A stretch of 64,000 nucleotides of DNA from Chitinophagaceae bacterium (GTDB lineage Bacteria > Bacteroidota > Bacteroidia > Chitinophagales > Chitinophagaceae), in the NCBI GenBank assembly GCA_018335935.1, contig JAGXRG010000012.1:124001-188000 (forward strand), in the 5' to 3' direction. The notes under the pieces are model-generated. The model ran no database searches and was not told the DNA's origin. It saw nothing but the letters and a program-made list of their open reading frames with translations. This document shows, piece by piece, positions 41,723 through 50,952 of this stretch. Within the stretch, counting starts at the first letter, position 1, and each line of letters begins with the position of its first letter. The position numbers and the translations under genes are program-made.

Positions 41723-43081
41723 ATGAGAATTATTGTTGTAGCCTTAGGTTTTTTGCTTTTATGTAGTTGTAAAACTCAAAATGATTCATCGAAGCTTGAT
41801 GAATCTACAACTGATAGTCACCCTTCATGGATTATGCAAGGAAATATTTATGAAGTTAATACGCGTCAATACACACCAGAAGGTACTTTCAACGCCTTTG
41901 CAAAACATTTAGATCGTTTAAAAGAAATGGGTGTTCAAACACTTTGGTTTATGCCTATTAATCCTATTAGTTTAAAAGATAGAAAGAGAGATAGTACACA
42001 ATTAGGTAGTTATTATGCAGTTGCAGATTACAGAAAAATTAATCCGGAATATGGTAATATGGACGACTGGAAAAATTTAGTAAAAACTGCTCATGAAAAG
42101 GGTTTTAAAGTTATTATTGATTGGGTACCTACTCATAGTGGTGCTGACCATTATTGGTTAAATACTCAACCAGATTTTTATGAAAAAGATAGTTTAGGAA
42201 ATCCTATTAGCCAATTTGATTGGACAGATACCAGAAAATTAAATTATAAAAACCCTGCTTTAGTAGATAGCATGATAGAATGCATGAAGTTTTGGATTAA
42301 AGAAACTAATATAGATGGTTATAGATGTGATGTTGCAGGCGAAGTACCTAATGAGTTTTGGGCTAAATGCATTCCTGAACTTAGAAAAATGAAAAATGTT
42401 TTTATGCTTGCCGAAGGCGATAAACCAAGTTTACATGAAGTTGGTTTTGATGCCTCTTATACTTGGGAAGAATTTGATATGATGAAGCGTATTGCTCGTG
42501 GTGAAAGAAAAGCAGTTGCTATTGATTCAATTCTTGCTAAACATGATACTTTATTTCCAAAAAATAGTATTAGAATGTACTTTACTTCTAACCACGATGA
42601 AAACAGTTGGAATAAAGCAGATTTTGGTACAATGCCAGGTGAAATACATGCCCCATTTGCCGTAATTACACAAACACTTAAAAGAACAGTTCCCTTAATT
42701 TATGGCGGACAAGAAGAACCATTTTTAGATAGTTTGAAATTCTTTGTGAAAGACACCATTATTTTCGGAAATTATAAAAGACAAGAATTTTATAAAAAAT
42801 TATTAACTCTAAGAAAAGAAAACGATGCATTAGCAGCAAATGCTAGTTATACCAGAATTAACACTAATAACGATGCAAATATTTTTGCATTTGTACGTGA
42901 AATGAATAAAAATAAAGTGGTTGTAATTACAAACCTTTCAGCAGCTAATCAAAGCTTTAGTTTAAATAACAATAAAGTAAATGGAGAAGCTAAAGAGTTA
43001 TTTTCGGGTAAAAAAGAAAAAATTACATCTGATCAAATGATGAGTTTACCAGCTTGGGGATATACAGTATTAGTGTATTAA
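41723..43081 (+). CDS. GH13 alpha-amylase-family lipoprotein
   Basis: The protein starts with a lipoprotein signal (LGFLLLCSC, Cys17) and then a GH13 barrel. Region I is IDWVPTHSG (the usual Asn is Thr), region II DGYRCDVAGEVP holds the nucleophile Asp, region III FMLAEGD the acid/base Glu, and region IV FTSNHDENSW the transition-state Asp. The absence of an obvious SusC/SusD neighbour suggests this is not part of a polysaccharide-utilisation locus. It probably acts on alpha-glucans at the cell surface or in the periplasm. The sensor kinase gene begins 23 bp downstream. Confidence 0.9.
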   Translation: MRIIVVALGFLLLCSCKTQNDSSKLDESTTDSHPSWIMQGNIYEVNTRQYTPEGTFNAFAKHLDRLKEMGVQTLWFMPINPISLKDRKRDSTQLGSYYAVADYRKINPEYGNMDDWKNLVKTAHEKGFKVIIDWVPTHSGADHYWLNTQPDFYEKDSLGNPISQFDWTDTRKLNYKNPALVDSMIECMKFWIKETNIDGYRCDVAGEVPNEFWAKCIPELRKMKNVFMLAEGDKPSLHEVGFDASYTWEEFDMMKRIARGERKAVAIDSILAKHDTLFPKNSIRMYFTSNHDENSWNKADFGTMPGEIHAPFAVITQTLKRTVPLIYGGQEEPFLDSLKFFVKDTIIFGNYKRQEFYKKLLTLRKENDALAANASYTRINTNNDANIFAFVREMNKNKVVVITNLSAANQSFSLNNNKVNGEAKELFSGKKEKITSDQMMSLPAWGYTVLVY

Positions 43082-43104
43082 TTAGTCAATTCTAAATTAT
43101 ATGA

Positions 43105-44262
43105 ATGCTGGTTCGTTTTCTTAATTTAAAAACTATTCTTGCTACTATAGCTATATGTATTGTGAGTGGAACCATTTTCTACTCACAATACATTGCTCGT
43201 AAAATAGCTGCAGAAGAAACAAGGAAAATTGAACAATGGGCCGAGGCTGTAAAGAATAATAGTAATCCTAATGTAACCATTTCAAATCTTACTACAAAGG
43301 TTTTGTCAGAAAACAGTGTTGATATTCCTATACTTTTAGTAACAGAAAACCACGAACTATTAGACCATAGGAATATTGATACTATTGGATTGTACAACAC
43401 ACAAAATTTTGTTCAACAAAAAATAAATGATTTAAAAAAATATCATGATCCTATTGTTTGGAAGAATCCATTAGACTCAACTCAGATTAATAAAGTGTTT
43501 TATGGAGAATCTAAATTATTAAAGGAAGTTAGATATTATCCTATAATACAACTCATTATTGTAATACTTTTCATCATTATTGTGTTAATTGCTTTACAAA
43601 CTAGTTATAGAAGTACCCAAAATCAAGTGTGGGCAGGCTTAGCAAAAGAAACAGCCCATCAACTAGGCACTCCTGTAAGTAGTTTAGAGGGTTGGTTAGA
43701 AATGCTAAAAGATATTAAGGGCAATGAAAGTATTGTTCCTGAAATGGAAAAAGATGTAAATAGGCTTTTACTGATTTCTGATCGCTTTGGGAAAATTGGC
43801 AGCACCCCACATTTAGAAAAGAAAAACATAGTTGAGCAAATTTTAACCATGATGGAGTATATCAAAAAACGTGCTGGCCATCATGTAAAGTTTAATCTTC
43901 AATCAAAAGAAAAAGAAATATTTGCATTAATTTCTCCACCATTATTTGATTGGGTTATTGAGAATTTATTGAAAAATGCATTAGATGCCATGGAAGGAAA
44001 AGGCAATATTAATATTGCAATAAAAGAAGAGCATCAAAAAATTGAAATTGAAATTAATGATGATGGAAAAGGAATTAGTTCAAGAAACATTTCTAAAGTT
44101 TTTAAACCGGGTTTCACTACAAAAAAGCGTGGCTGGGGTTTGGGGCTAACCTTAACCAAGAGAATTGTTGAACAATTTCATAAAGGAAAAATATTTATTA
44201 AACATAGTGAAATTGGTAAAGGCACTACATTTAAAATTGAACTCAATTCTATTTCATATTAG
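43105..44262 (+). CDS. Orphan sensor histidine kinase
   Basis: Two transmembrane helices (residues about 10-28 and 145-165) flank a periplasmic sensor of about 115 residues. Then comes the H box KETAHQLGTPVSSLEGW with the phosphorylated His at about 185, the N box LLKNALDAMEGKG, the G1/F boxes (DDGKGI, FKPGFTTKKRGWGLGL). No response regulator adjoins. It follows the GH13 lipoprotein by 23 bp, so it may sense something linked to that function, but this is inference. Convergent thioesterase overlaps by 4 bp. Confidence 0.92.
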   Translation: MLVRFLNLKTILATIAICIVSGTIFYSQYIARKIAAEETRKIEQWAEAVKNNSNPNVTISNLTTKVLSENSVDIPILLVTENHELLDHRNIDTIGLYNTQNFVQQKINDLKKYHDPIVWKNPLDSTQINKVFYGESKLLKEVRYYPIIQLIIVILFIIIVLIALQTSYRSTQNQVWAGLAKETAHQLGTPVSSLEGWLEMLKDIKGNESIVPEMEKDVNRLLLISDRFGKIGSTPHLEKKNIVEQILTMMEYIKKRAGHHVKFNLQSKEKEIFALISPPLFDWVIENLLKNALDAMEGKGNINIAIKEEHQKIEIEINDDGKGISSRNISKVFKPGFTTKKRGWGLGLTLTKRIVEQFHKGKIFIKHSEIGKGTTFKIELNSISY

Positions 44263-44774
44263 GGTTTAATAAACAATGCTTTTAACTCATTAGCATCATC
44301 GGGTTTTAATTTTCCGCCTAGAATTAAACGAAGTTGTCTTCTTCGCAAAGCACCATCGTACAAAGCAATTTCTTCTTCTGTCTCAGGAATTACAGGTGCA
44401 ACCAAACGTGGTTTGTTATTGGGATCTAAAGCTACAAAAGTAAAATAAGCTTCATTACTCACATACCTATATTGTTGTAAACTATCTTCTCCCCAAACTT
44501 TTAAATGAATTTCCATAGAAGTATTAAAAGCTCGGGTAATCTTAGCTTCTATACGAACTAAGTTGCCTAATTTAATAGGTGTTTTAAAACTTAAATTATC
44601 TACACTTGCAGTCATGCAAGGAGCATTGCTATGCCTAACAGCTACAATACCTGCAGCAATATCCATCCAATACATTAATCTTCCACCCATTAAATTTCCA
44701 AATGTGTTAGTATCGTTGGGTAATACCAATTCATTCATAATGGTTAAACTATCTGCAACTTTTTTCGATTCCAT
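44259..44774 (-). CDS. Acyl-CoA thioesterase, YciA/hotdog family
   Basis: A single hotdog domain: NDTNTFGNLMGGRLMYWMDIAAGIVA contains the active-site Asn and Asp and the long hotdog helix, then CMTASVDNLSFKTPIKLGN and the strand RIEAKITRAFNTSMEI. It hydrolyses acyl-CoA esters; the chain-length preference is not visible. It has an exact -7 box upstream. The C-terminus (about 30 residues) is longer than in E. coli YciA. It overlaps the sensor kinase gene by 4 bp. Confidence 0.88.
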   Translation of the reverse strand: MESKKVADSLTIMNELVLPNDTNTFGNLMGGRLMYWMDIAAGIVAVRHSNAPCMTASVDNLSFKTPIKLGNLVRIEAKITRAFNTSMEIHLKVWGEDSLQQYRYVSNEAYFTFVALDPNNKPRLVAPVIPETEEEIALYDGALRRRQLRLILGGKLKPDDANELKALFIKP

Positions 44775-44795
44775 AAATATATTTTAAGCTAGTTG

Positions 44796-44803
44796 CAAAA
44801 GTA
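44796..44803 (-). promoter_or_regulatory. -7 promoter box for the thioesterase gene
   Basis: The minus strand reads TACTTTTG, an exact TAnnTTTG match, 21 bases before the ATG. The nearest TTTG upstream has a 15-bp spacer, shorter than the usual 19. Confidence 0.5.
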
Positions 44804-44828
44804 GTTGTTAGGCTATTGCAAATAATTA

Positions 44829-45680
44829 CTAATTCGTTAAAAGCATATTATCAATTAATCTAACTTCACCCATAAATGCTGCAACAAGAGCAACTAAAGG
44901 TGTTTCACCATCCCAAAATTCAATTGGTTCAAGTGTTTTGGCATTAGCAAAACTGAAATAATCTATTCTATCAAATCCGTTATTCAATAATATTAATTTG
45001 GCTTGTTCAATAAGATGAATAGCATTTTGTTGAGTAAGATTATCTTTAATATAAATAAATGACTGATAAATTGTAGCAGCTTGTGCTAACTGAATTTCAT
45101 TGAGTCTTCTATTTCTACTACTCATGGCTAATCCATTTGCCTCTCTTTGAGTAGAAGAAATTTTTACACTAATATCAACTTGCATAATTTCAATTAATTT
45201 TTTAATGACAATGCATTGCTGATAATCTTTTTGGCCTAAAAAAAGTTGATGAGGTTGAACAATACGTAACAATCTTTCCACTACCATACAAACTCCATTA
45301 AAATGGCCTGGTCTATGTGCCCCTTCAAAAACTGTTTCCACAAATCCTAAATCATACTTTTTTTCAGTATCTGATGGCTGAGGATACACTTCTTGATATG
45401 AAGGAAGAAATAACACATCGCATCCTGCTTCTTCTAATAATAAAATATCTTGTTCTATGGTAATAGGATATTTATCAAAATCTTTTACATCATTAAACTG
45501 AGTAGGATTTACAAAAATGCTGCAAACTGTGATAGTGTTTTTTAGTTTGCATTGTTCTATTAAAGAAATATGACCCTTATGCAAAGCACCCATAGTTGGC
45601 ACAAACCCAATTTGCTTATCTTTAATTCGAAGGGGTTGTAAATAATGATGTAAGTCTGAAGCTATTTTAAAAATGACCAT
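44829..45680 (-). CDS. panC: Pantoate-beta-alanine ligase (pantothenate synthetase)
   Basis: PanC joins pantoate and beta-alanine with ATP in coenzyme A biosynthesis. The HxGH nucleotidyltransferase motif (LHKGHISLI), FVNPTQFND, PGHFNGVCMVVERL, QLFLGQKDYQQ and MSSRNRRL are all conserved. 283 residues is full length. panB and panD are not adjacent. No clear -7 box is seen upstream. Confidence 0.94.
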   Translation of the reverse strand: MVIFKIASDLHHYLQPLRIKDKQIGFVPTMGALHKGHISLIEQCKLKNTITVCSIFVNPTQFNDVKDFDKYPITIEQDILLLEEAGCDVLFLPSYQEVYPQPSDTEKKYDLGFVETVFEGAHRPGHFNGVCMVVERLLRIVQPHQLFLGQKDYQQCIVIKKLIEIMQVDISVKISSTQREANGLAMSSRNRRLNEIQLAQAATIYQSFIYIKDNLTQQNAIHLIEQAKLILLNNGFDRIDYFSFANAKTLEPIEFWDGETPLVALVAAFMGEVRLIDNMLLTN

Positions 45681-45733
45681 TTTCGATATTTAGAATAATT
45701 CAAAATTGATATAAATAGAATTAATACTAGGAA

Positions 45734-45741
45734 TATTTTTG
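45734..45741 (+). promoter_or_regulatory. -7 promoter box for the DUF985 gene
   Basis: TATTTTTG is an exact TAnnTTTG match 16 bases before the ATG at 45757. The ORF track uses its TTG as the start. Confidence 0.5.
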
Positions 45742-45756
45742 CAACAAATAATTAAA

Positions 45757-46260
45757 ATGATAACACCACAAGAACTAATACAAGAATATAAATTAGCACC
45801 ACACCCTGAAGGAGGTTATTACAGAGAATCGTACAGATCAGAAACTATAATTCCAAAATCGGCATTACCAAAGGGTTTTGGAGGAGATAGACCTAGTTCA
45901 ACTGCAATATATTTTTTACTAGAGCAAGGAAATTTTTCTGCTTTTCATAGAATTAAGAGTGACGAAAGTTGGCACTTTTACTCTGGCGATCCTTTACACG
46001 TTTACGTGATAGACAATGCAGGCGATTTAATTACTTTTACTTTAGGAGCAAACATAAAACTTGGACAATATTTCAATTTTACTGTGCCTGCAAATTGCTG
46101 GTTTGCAAGTAGACCATTAAAAGAATCTTCTTTTTCTTTTGTTGGATGTACAGTTGCTCCTGGATTTGACTTTGAAGAATTTGAATTAGCTAAAGCTGAT
46201 GAACTTTGCAAAGAATATCCACAACATGAAAGTATTATTAGAGAGTTGTGTAGGGAATAG
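45757..46260 (+). CDS. DUF985 cupin-fold protein
   Basis: The pattern PHPEGGYYRESYRS, STAIYFLLEQGNFSAFHRIKSDESWHFYSGDPL and the FVGCTVAPGFDFEEFELA end define the DUF985 (cupin 5) family, beta-barrel proteins with a metal-like HxxxxxxExWHF site. The catalytic activity is unknown. The true start is the ATG at 45757, giving 167 residues; the ORF track start is the promoter TTTG. Its TAG stop codon begins a 7-bp tandem-repeat spacer that runs towards glgB. Confidence 0.85.
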   Translation: MITPQELIQEYKLAPHPEGGYYRESYRSETIIPKSALPKGFGGDRPSSTAIYFLLEQGNFSAFHRIKSDESWHFYSGDPLHVYVIDNAGDLITFTLGANIKLGQYFNFTVPANCWFASRPLKESSFSFVGCTVAPGFDFEEFELAKADELCKEYPQHESIIRELCRE

Positions 46261-46299
46261 ATGGCTAGAAGCTAGTAGAAAGTAGTAAGTAGTGAGTAG
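46258..46299 (+). repeat. 7-bp tandem repeat (consensus NNAGTAG)
   Basis: Six consecutive 7-mers: TAGATGG, CTAGAAG, CTAGTAG, AAAGTAG, TAAGTAG, TGAGTAG. The first begins with the stop codon of the DUF985 gene. A weaker 7-base periodicity continues to the glgB stop. Confidence 0.75.
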
Positions 46300-46338
46300 T
46301 AAAAAATGATTTTAAAATTTGCAATTTAACATTCACAA

Positions 46339-48306
46339 TTACCCCAATACCACTGCTCCTAAAGCAGGTAATTGAACATTAATTTTATACCACTTAGATT
46401 TTTTATCTACTTTTTTCCCAACAATTAAATCAGGATTAAAAACATCGCCAGTACCCCAAAATTCTTTGCTATCGCTGTTAAAAATTTCTTTCCATTTGTA
46501 TTTTCCTTGAAGTGAAATTTCCCAATCGTTTCTTACAATTGGTGTAGTATTTAAAATGATTAACACATCATCCTTCGGCTTTAAACCTTTTCGCTTATAC
46601 ACCATTACTCCATCAGCTCTATGATTTAAATCAATCCATTCAAAACCATCTGTATTAAATTGATTGATGTATAAAGCTGGATAATTTTTGTACAGTTCAT
46701 TCAACTTTTGAACACAATATTTCATTCCACCATGACTCACAAAGTCTAACAATTCCCATTGCAACTCACTTTTATAATTCCATTCGTTCGTTGCTCCAAA
46801 TTCATTACCCATGAACAATAGTTTTGCTCCAGGATGTGTGAACATGTATGTATACAGCAACCTAAGATTTGCAAATTTTTGCCAAGTGTCGCCTGGCATT
46901 TTATAAATCATTGGACTTTTTCCATGAACCACTTCATCATGACTTAAAGGCAACATAAAATTTTCATCATAATAATACATCATACTAAACGTAAACTTAT
47001 CCTGATGAAATTGCCTGAACAAAGGATCCATTTTAAAGTAATCTAGAGTATCATGCATCCAACCCATCATCCATTTCATTCCAAAACCTAAACCTCCAGC
47101 ATGTGTTGGATTACTAATGCCAGGCCAATCTGTTGCTTCTTCAGCAATAGTTTGAATATCTGGAAAATCTCGATATAAAGTTTCGTTTAAATCTTTTACA
47201 AATGCAATAGCTTCAAGATTTCCATTGCCACCAAATTCATTAGGCTCCCACTGTCCTTCATTTCTGCTGTAATCCAATCGTAGCATAGAACTTACAGCAT
47301 CAACACGAATACCATCGATATGAAAAACATCACACCAAAATCTTGCACTACTTATTAAAAAACTTTTTACTTCTCCCCTTTTATAATTAAAAATATAACT
47401 GTTCCAATCGGGGTGATAGCCTTTTCTCATATCAGCATATTCGTAAGTATGTGTTCCATCGAACATAAATAATCCATGTGCATCATAAGGAAAATGTGAA
47501 GGCACCCAATCGAGAATAACACCAATATCATTCTGATGAAAAGCATCTACTAACGCTGCAAATTCTTGTGGTGTTCCAAAACGAGAAGTTGAAGCAAAAT
47601 ATCCAACCCCTTGATATCCCCAGCTGCCATCGAATGGATGTTCCATAACAGGCATAAACTCTACATGAGTAAAGCCCATTTCTTTAACATATGGCACTAA
47701 TTTATTTTGAATTTCATGATAAGATAAATAAGTTTCTTCATCATCTTTATTTGGTCGTCTCCAACTGGCTAAATGAACTTCATAAACAGAAAATGGAGCA
47801 TTTAATGCATTTGCTTTTTTTCTTTTCTTCATCCAAATATTATCTTTCCAATCATAATTAGTTTGCCAGGTAATTGAAGCAGTTTGAGGTCTTTTTTCCC
47901 AAAAATGACAATAAGGATCTCCCTTATCTAATTTCAATCCTTGATAACCATGAATATGATATTTATAAGCTTCGCCAGATTTTAAATGAGGAATAAATCC
48001 TTCCCAAATTCCACTACCGTCTTTTCTTACAATTAAAGGATGAGTTGAATTATTCCATTCATTAAAATTTCCTATAACACTCACGTAGGTAGCATTTGGA
48101 GCCCAAACAGCAAAATATGTTCCCTCAGTATCTACAACTTTAATTTGCTTATTTCCTAAAAAATTATATATGGAATAATGAGTGCCTGCTTGAAAATTTT
48201 TTACATCTTCATCAGAAAACAAACTATAATTCCAAACAGATTTTGAAGTATCAATAAAATGAAGTTCTTCGTATTTTTTTTGTTTTGGAATATTCTGTTT
48301 ACTCAT
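46339..48306 (-). CDS. glgB: 1,4-alpha-glucan branching enzyme
   Basis: The N-terminal CBM48 module (FAVWAPNATYVSVIGNFNEW) precedes a GH13 barrel with region I DWVPSHFPYDAHGL, nucleophile in DGIRVDAVSSML, acid/base in TIAEEATDWPG, and region IV LPLSHDEVVHG, all typical of GH13_8/9 branching enzymes. The C-terminal beta domain follows. It makes alpha-1,6 branches in glycogen. 655 residues. No glgA, glgC or glgP is seen nearby, so glycogen genes are scattered. Confidence 0.95.
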   Translation of the reverse strand: MSKQNIPKQKKYEELHFIDTSKSVWNYSLFSDEDVKNFQAGTHYSIYNFLGNKQIKVVDTEGTYFAVWAPNATYVSVIGNFNEWNNSTHPLIVRKDGSGIWEGFIPHLKSGEAYKYHIHGYQGLKLDKGDPYCHFWEKRPQTASITWQTNYDWKDNIWMKKRKKANALNAPFSVYEVHLASWRRPNKDDEETYLSYHEIQNKLVPYVKEMGFTHVEFMPVMEHPFDGSWGYQGVGYFASTSRFGTPQEFAALVDAFHQNDIGVILDWVPSHFPYDAHGLFMFDGTHTYEYADMRKGYHPDWNSYIFNYKRGEVKSFLISSARFWCDVFHIDGIRVDAVSSMLRLDYSRNEGQWEPNEFGGNGNLEAIAFVKDLNETLYRDFPDIQTIAEEATDWPGISNPTHAGGLGFGMKWMMGWMHDTLDYFKMDPLFRQFHQDKFTFSMMYYYDENFMLPLSHDEVVHGKSPMIYKMPGDTWQKFANLRLLYTYMFTHPGAKLLFMGNEFGATNEWNYKSELQWELLDFVSHGGMKYCVQKLNELYKNYPALYINQFNTDGFEWIDLNHRADGVMVYKRKGLKPKDDVLIILNTTPIVRNDWEISLQGKYKWKEIFNSDSKEFWGTGDVFNPDLIVGKKVDKKSKWYKINVQLPALGAVVLG

Positions 48307-48408
48307 GTTTTATTTTTAGCAACGCTTGCATCAGTGATTTGTAAAACTGTTTTGCTAAAAATATAATAATATTGTCATTCTCATTACAAACATTTTTATT
48401 TTATTTAA

Positions 48409-49692
48409 ATGAAAAAAACAATACTTCTTTTTTGTACATATTTTTTAATCATTAATTGTACAACTGCTCAATCAAATAACTATGAAAATGTTGTAGCAGC
48501 AATTATGCCTAAAGTTGTTGAATGGCGTAGAGACTTTCATCAGAACCCTGAACTTTCAAACAGAGAATTTAAAACTCAAGAAAAAATTTATAGTTACTTA
48601 CAAACTTTAGGATTAGAGGTAACCAAAATTGCAAAAACAGGGGTAAAAGCAGTTTTAAAAACCAATAAACCTGGACCCATTATTGCTCTAAGAGCTGATA
48701 TAGATGCCTTACCTGTTGAGGAAAGAAATGAATTAAGCTTTAAATCTACTTTAAAATCTACTTATAATGGAGCAGCAGTTAGTGTAATGCATGCTTGTGG
48801 TCATGATGCACATATAGCAATGCTAATGGGCACTGCAACTGTATTAACTCAATTAAAAAATGAAATTTCCGGAACAGTAGTTTTTCTATTTCAACCAGCA
48901 GAAGAAGGAGCTCCAAGTGGTGAAGAAGGTGGTGCTTCTTTAATGATAAAAGAAGGTGCTTTAGAGAATCCAAAACCTGATGCCATTTTTGGTATTCACA
49001 TAGAAAGTTTTGGAGATAACGGAAAAATTTATTACAAACCTGAAGCTTTTATGGCAAGTGCAGATTTGTTTTCAATAAAAGTAAAAGGCAAACAAAGTCA
49101 TGGTGCATATCCTTGGGATGGGGTTGATCCTATATATGTAAGTGCACAAATTATTCAAGCTTTACAAGGTATTGTGGGTAGACAAGTTGATTTAAGCAAA
49201 GCACCAGTTGTAATAACTGTTGGTAAAATACAGAGTGGTGTTCGATTTAATATCATTCCTGAAGAGGCCTATCTAGAAGGAACAATAAGAACTCTTGATG
49301 CAAAAATGAGATTGGCTGTATTAGACAAAATTAAACATACCGCAACTTCAATAGCTGCTGCAAGTGGTGCAACAGTTGAAGTAAATTTTGAAAACAAAAC
49401 CTTAGTTACTTATAATCATCCAAAATTAGTTGAAGCATCACTAAGTTCTTTACAAAAAGCTGCAGGAGGTAAAGAAAATGTTGTTCCATGGACATGGGTT
49501 ATGGGTGCAGAAGATTTTTCTTTTTATGGAGAAAAAGTTCCTGCATTCTTCTTTTATTTGGGGGCAAGAAACCCAAAATTGAAAATGGAAGAAGCTCCAA
49601 GTCATCATACACCAGATTTTTATATAGATGATAGTAAATTGGATGTAGGTGTAAAAGCATTTTGTCAGTTAGTATTCGATTTTAAAAAATAG
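48409..49692 (+). CDS. Exported M20 family amidohydrolase (N-acyl amino acid hydrolase-like)
   Basis: A signal peptide (LLFCTYFLIINCTTAQ) precedes an M20D domain: WRRDFHQNPELSNREF, LRADIDALPVEE with the metal-bridging Asp, MHACGHDAHIAMLMG, QPAEEGAPSGEEGGA and the late MGAEDFSFYGEKVPAFFFYLG. These hydrolases remove acyl or other groups from amino acids or dipeptides; the specific substrate is open. The aspartokinase gene starts 6 bp after the stop, so the two are probably co-transcribed. Confidence 0.9.
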   Translation: MKKTILLFCTYFLIINCTTAQSNNYENVVAAIMPKVVEWRRDFHQNPELSNREFKTQEKIYSYLQTLGLEVTKIAKTGVKAVLKTNKPGPIIALRADIDALPVEERNELSFKSTLKSTYNGAAVSVMHACGHDAHIAMLMGTATVLTQLKNEISGTVVFLFQPAEEGAPSGEEGGASLMIKEGALENPKPDAIFGIHIESFGDNGKIYYKPEAFMASADLFSIKVKGKQSHGAYPWDGVDPIYVSAQIIQALQGIVGRQVDLSKAPVVITVGKIQSGVRFNIIPEEAYLEGTIRTLDAKMRLAVLDKIKHTATSIAAASGATVEVNFENKTLVTYNHPKLVEASLSSLQKAAGGKENVVPWTWVMGAEDFSFYGEKVPAFFFYLGARNPKLKMEEAPSHHTPDFYIDDSKLDVGVKAFCQLVFDFKK

Positions 49693-49698
49693 TAGACA

Positions 49699-50952
49699 AT
49701 GAAAGTTTTTAAGTTTGGTGGTGCCTCTGTAAATAGTATTGAAAGAATTAAGAATATTCCAAAAATTATTCAAGAGTTTGCTCATGAACCCTTAGTGGTT
49801 ATTATATCTGCAATGGGTAAAACCACGAATGCATTAGAAAAAGTTGTAGATGCTTTTTATGAAAACAAGCAACAGCAAGCATTAGTACTTTTTGAGGAAA
49901 TTAAACAAAAACATATTCAATTAGCACAGGAAATTATTCAAGAACATTCAGCTTCTTGTTTAGCTGATTTAAACGATTTATTTACAGAAGTTGAATGGCT
50001 TTTACACGATAAACCAGTAAGGAGTTACGATTATTATTACGATCAAATTGTAAGTATTGGAGAACTACTCAGTACAAAAATTATTAGTTCTTTTTTACAA
50101 GAACTTGAAATAGAAAATACATGGTTAGATGTAAGAGATTTTATTAGAACTGATAATAATTTCAGAAGTGCAATAATTGATTGGAAAATTACAAGAGAAA
50201 AAATTCAGTCTCTACAATTTTCTGCAAAAACCATTTATATAACACAAGGTTTTATTGGGGCCACTGATGAAAATGAAAGTACCACTTTAGGAAGAGAAGG
50301 AAGTGATTTTAGTGCTGCCATCTTTGCTAATATTTTAAATGCAAAAAGCTTAACGATTTGGAAAGATGTTGAAGGCGTGATGAATGCTGATCCTAAAGAA
50401 TTTTTAAACGCAGAATTAATAGAAGAACTCAATTTTGAAGAAGTAATTGAAATGGCATTTTATGGTGCACAGATAATACACCCTAAAACCATAAAACCAT
50501 TGCAAAACAAGAAGATACCCCTTTACGTAAAATGTTTTTTAAATACAAGTCTAAAAGGCACTATTATTAAGGATGGAAAAATGAATAATCTACCTCCGAT
50601 TATCATCATTAAAAAGAATCAAGTGTTAATGAATCTAAAAACCAAAGATTTTTCTTTTGTTGGAGATAAGCCAATGAAATTTTTATACAATTTGTTTGGC
50701 TCACTAAAATTGAAACCCAATTTAATTCAAACTGGTGCCATTAATGTTCAATTATGTATGGATGAGAATGAAATAAAAAATCAGGAATTAGCTCTGAAAG
50801 CTGAAGAAATATTTAACGTTGAAGTACAAAAAGGACTAACACTAACCACAATTAGGCATTATAATGAAACCATAATAGATACCCTTCTAACTAATAAATT
50901 ATTTCTTCTAAAACAACAAACTCAAGAAACCATTCAAATATTAAACTTTTAA
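49699..50952 (+). CDS. lysC: Aspartate kinase (monofunctional)
   Basis: The N-terminal KFGGASV motif binds ATP/phosphate, followed by SAMGKTTNALE, YDQIVSIGELLSTK, and GFIGATDENESTTLGREGSDFSAAIFA, the standard aspartokinase blocks. KDVEGVMNADPKEF supports it. The roughly 120-residue C-terminal part is shorter and more diverged than typical ACT regions, so feedback regulation may be reduced or different. There is no fused homoserine dehydrogenase. The lysC symbol is tentative. Its end overlaps a convergent membrane-protein gene by 12 bp. Confidence 0.9.
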   Translation: MKVFKFGGASVNSIERIKNIPKIIQEFAHEPLVVIISAMGKTTNALEKVVDAFYENKQQQALVLFEEIKQKHIQLAQEIIQEHSASCLADLNDLFTEVEWLLHDKPVRSYDYYYDQIVSIGELLSTKIISSFLQELEIENTWLDVRDFIRTDNNFRSAIIDWKITREKIQSLQFSAKTIYITQGFIGATDENESTTLGREGSDFSAAIFANILNAKSLTIWKDVEGVMNADPKEFLNAELIEELNFEEVIEMAFYGAQIIHPKTIKPLQNKKIPLYVKCFLNTSLKGTIIKDGKMNNLPPIIIIKKNQVLMNLKTKDFSFVGDKPMKFLYNLFGSLKLKPNLIQTGAINVQLCMDENEIKNQELALKAEEIFNVEVQKGLTLTTIRHYNETIIDTLLTNKLFLLKQQTQETIQILNF

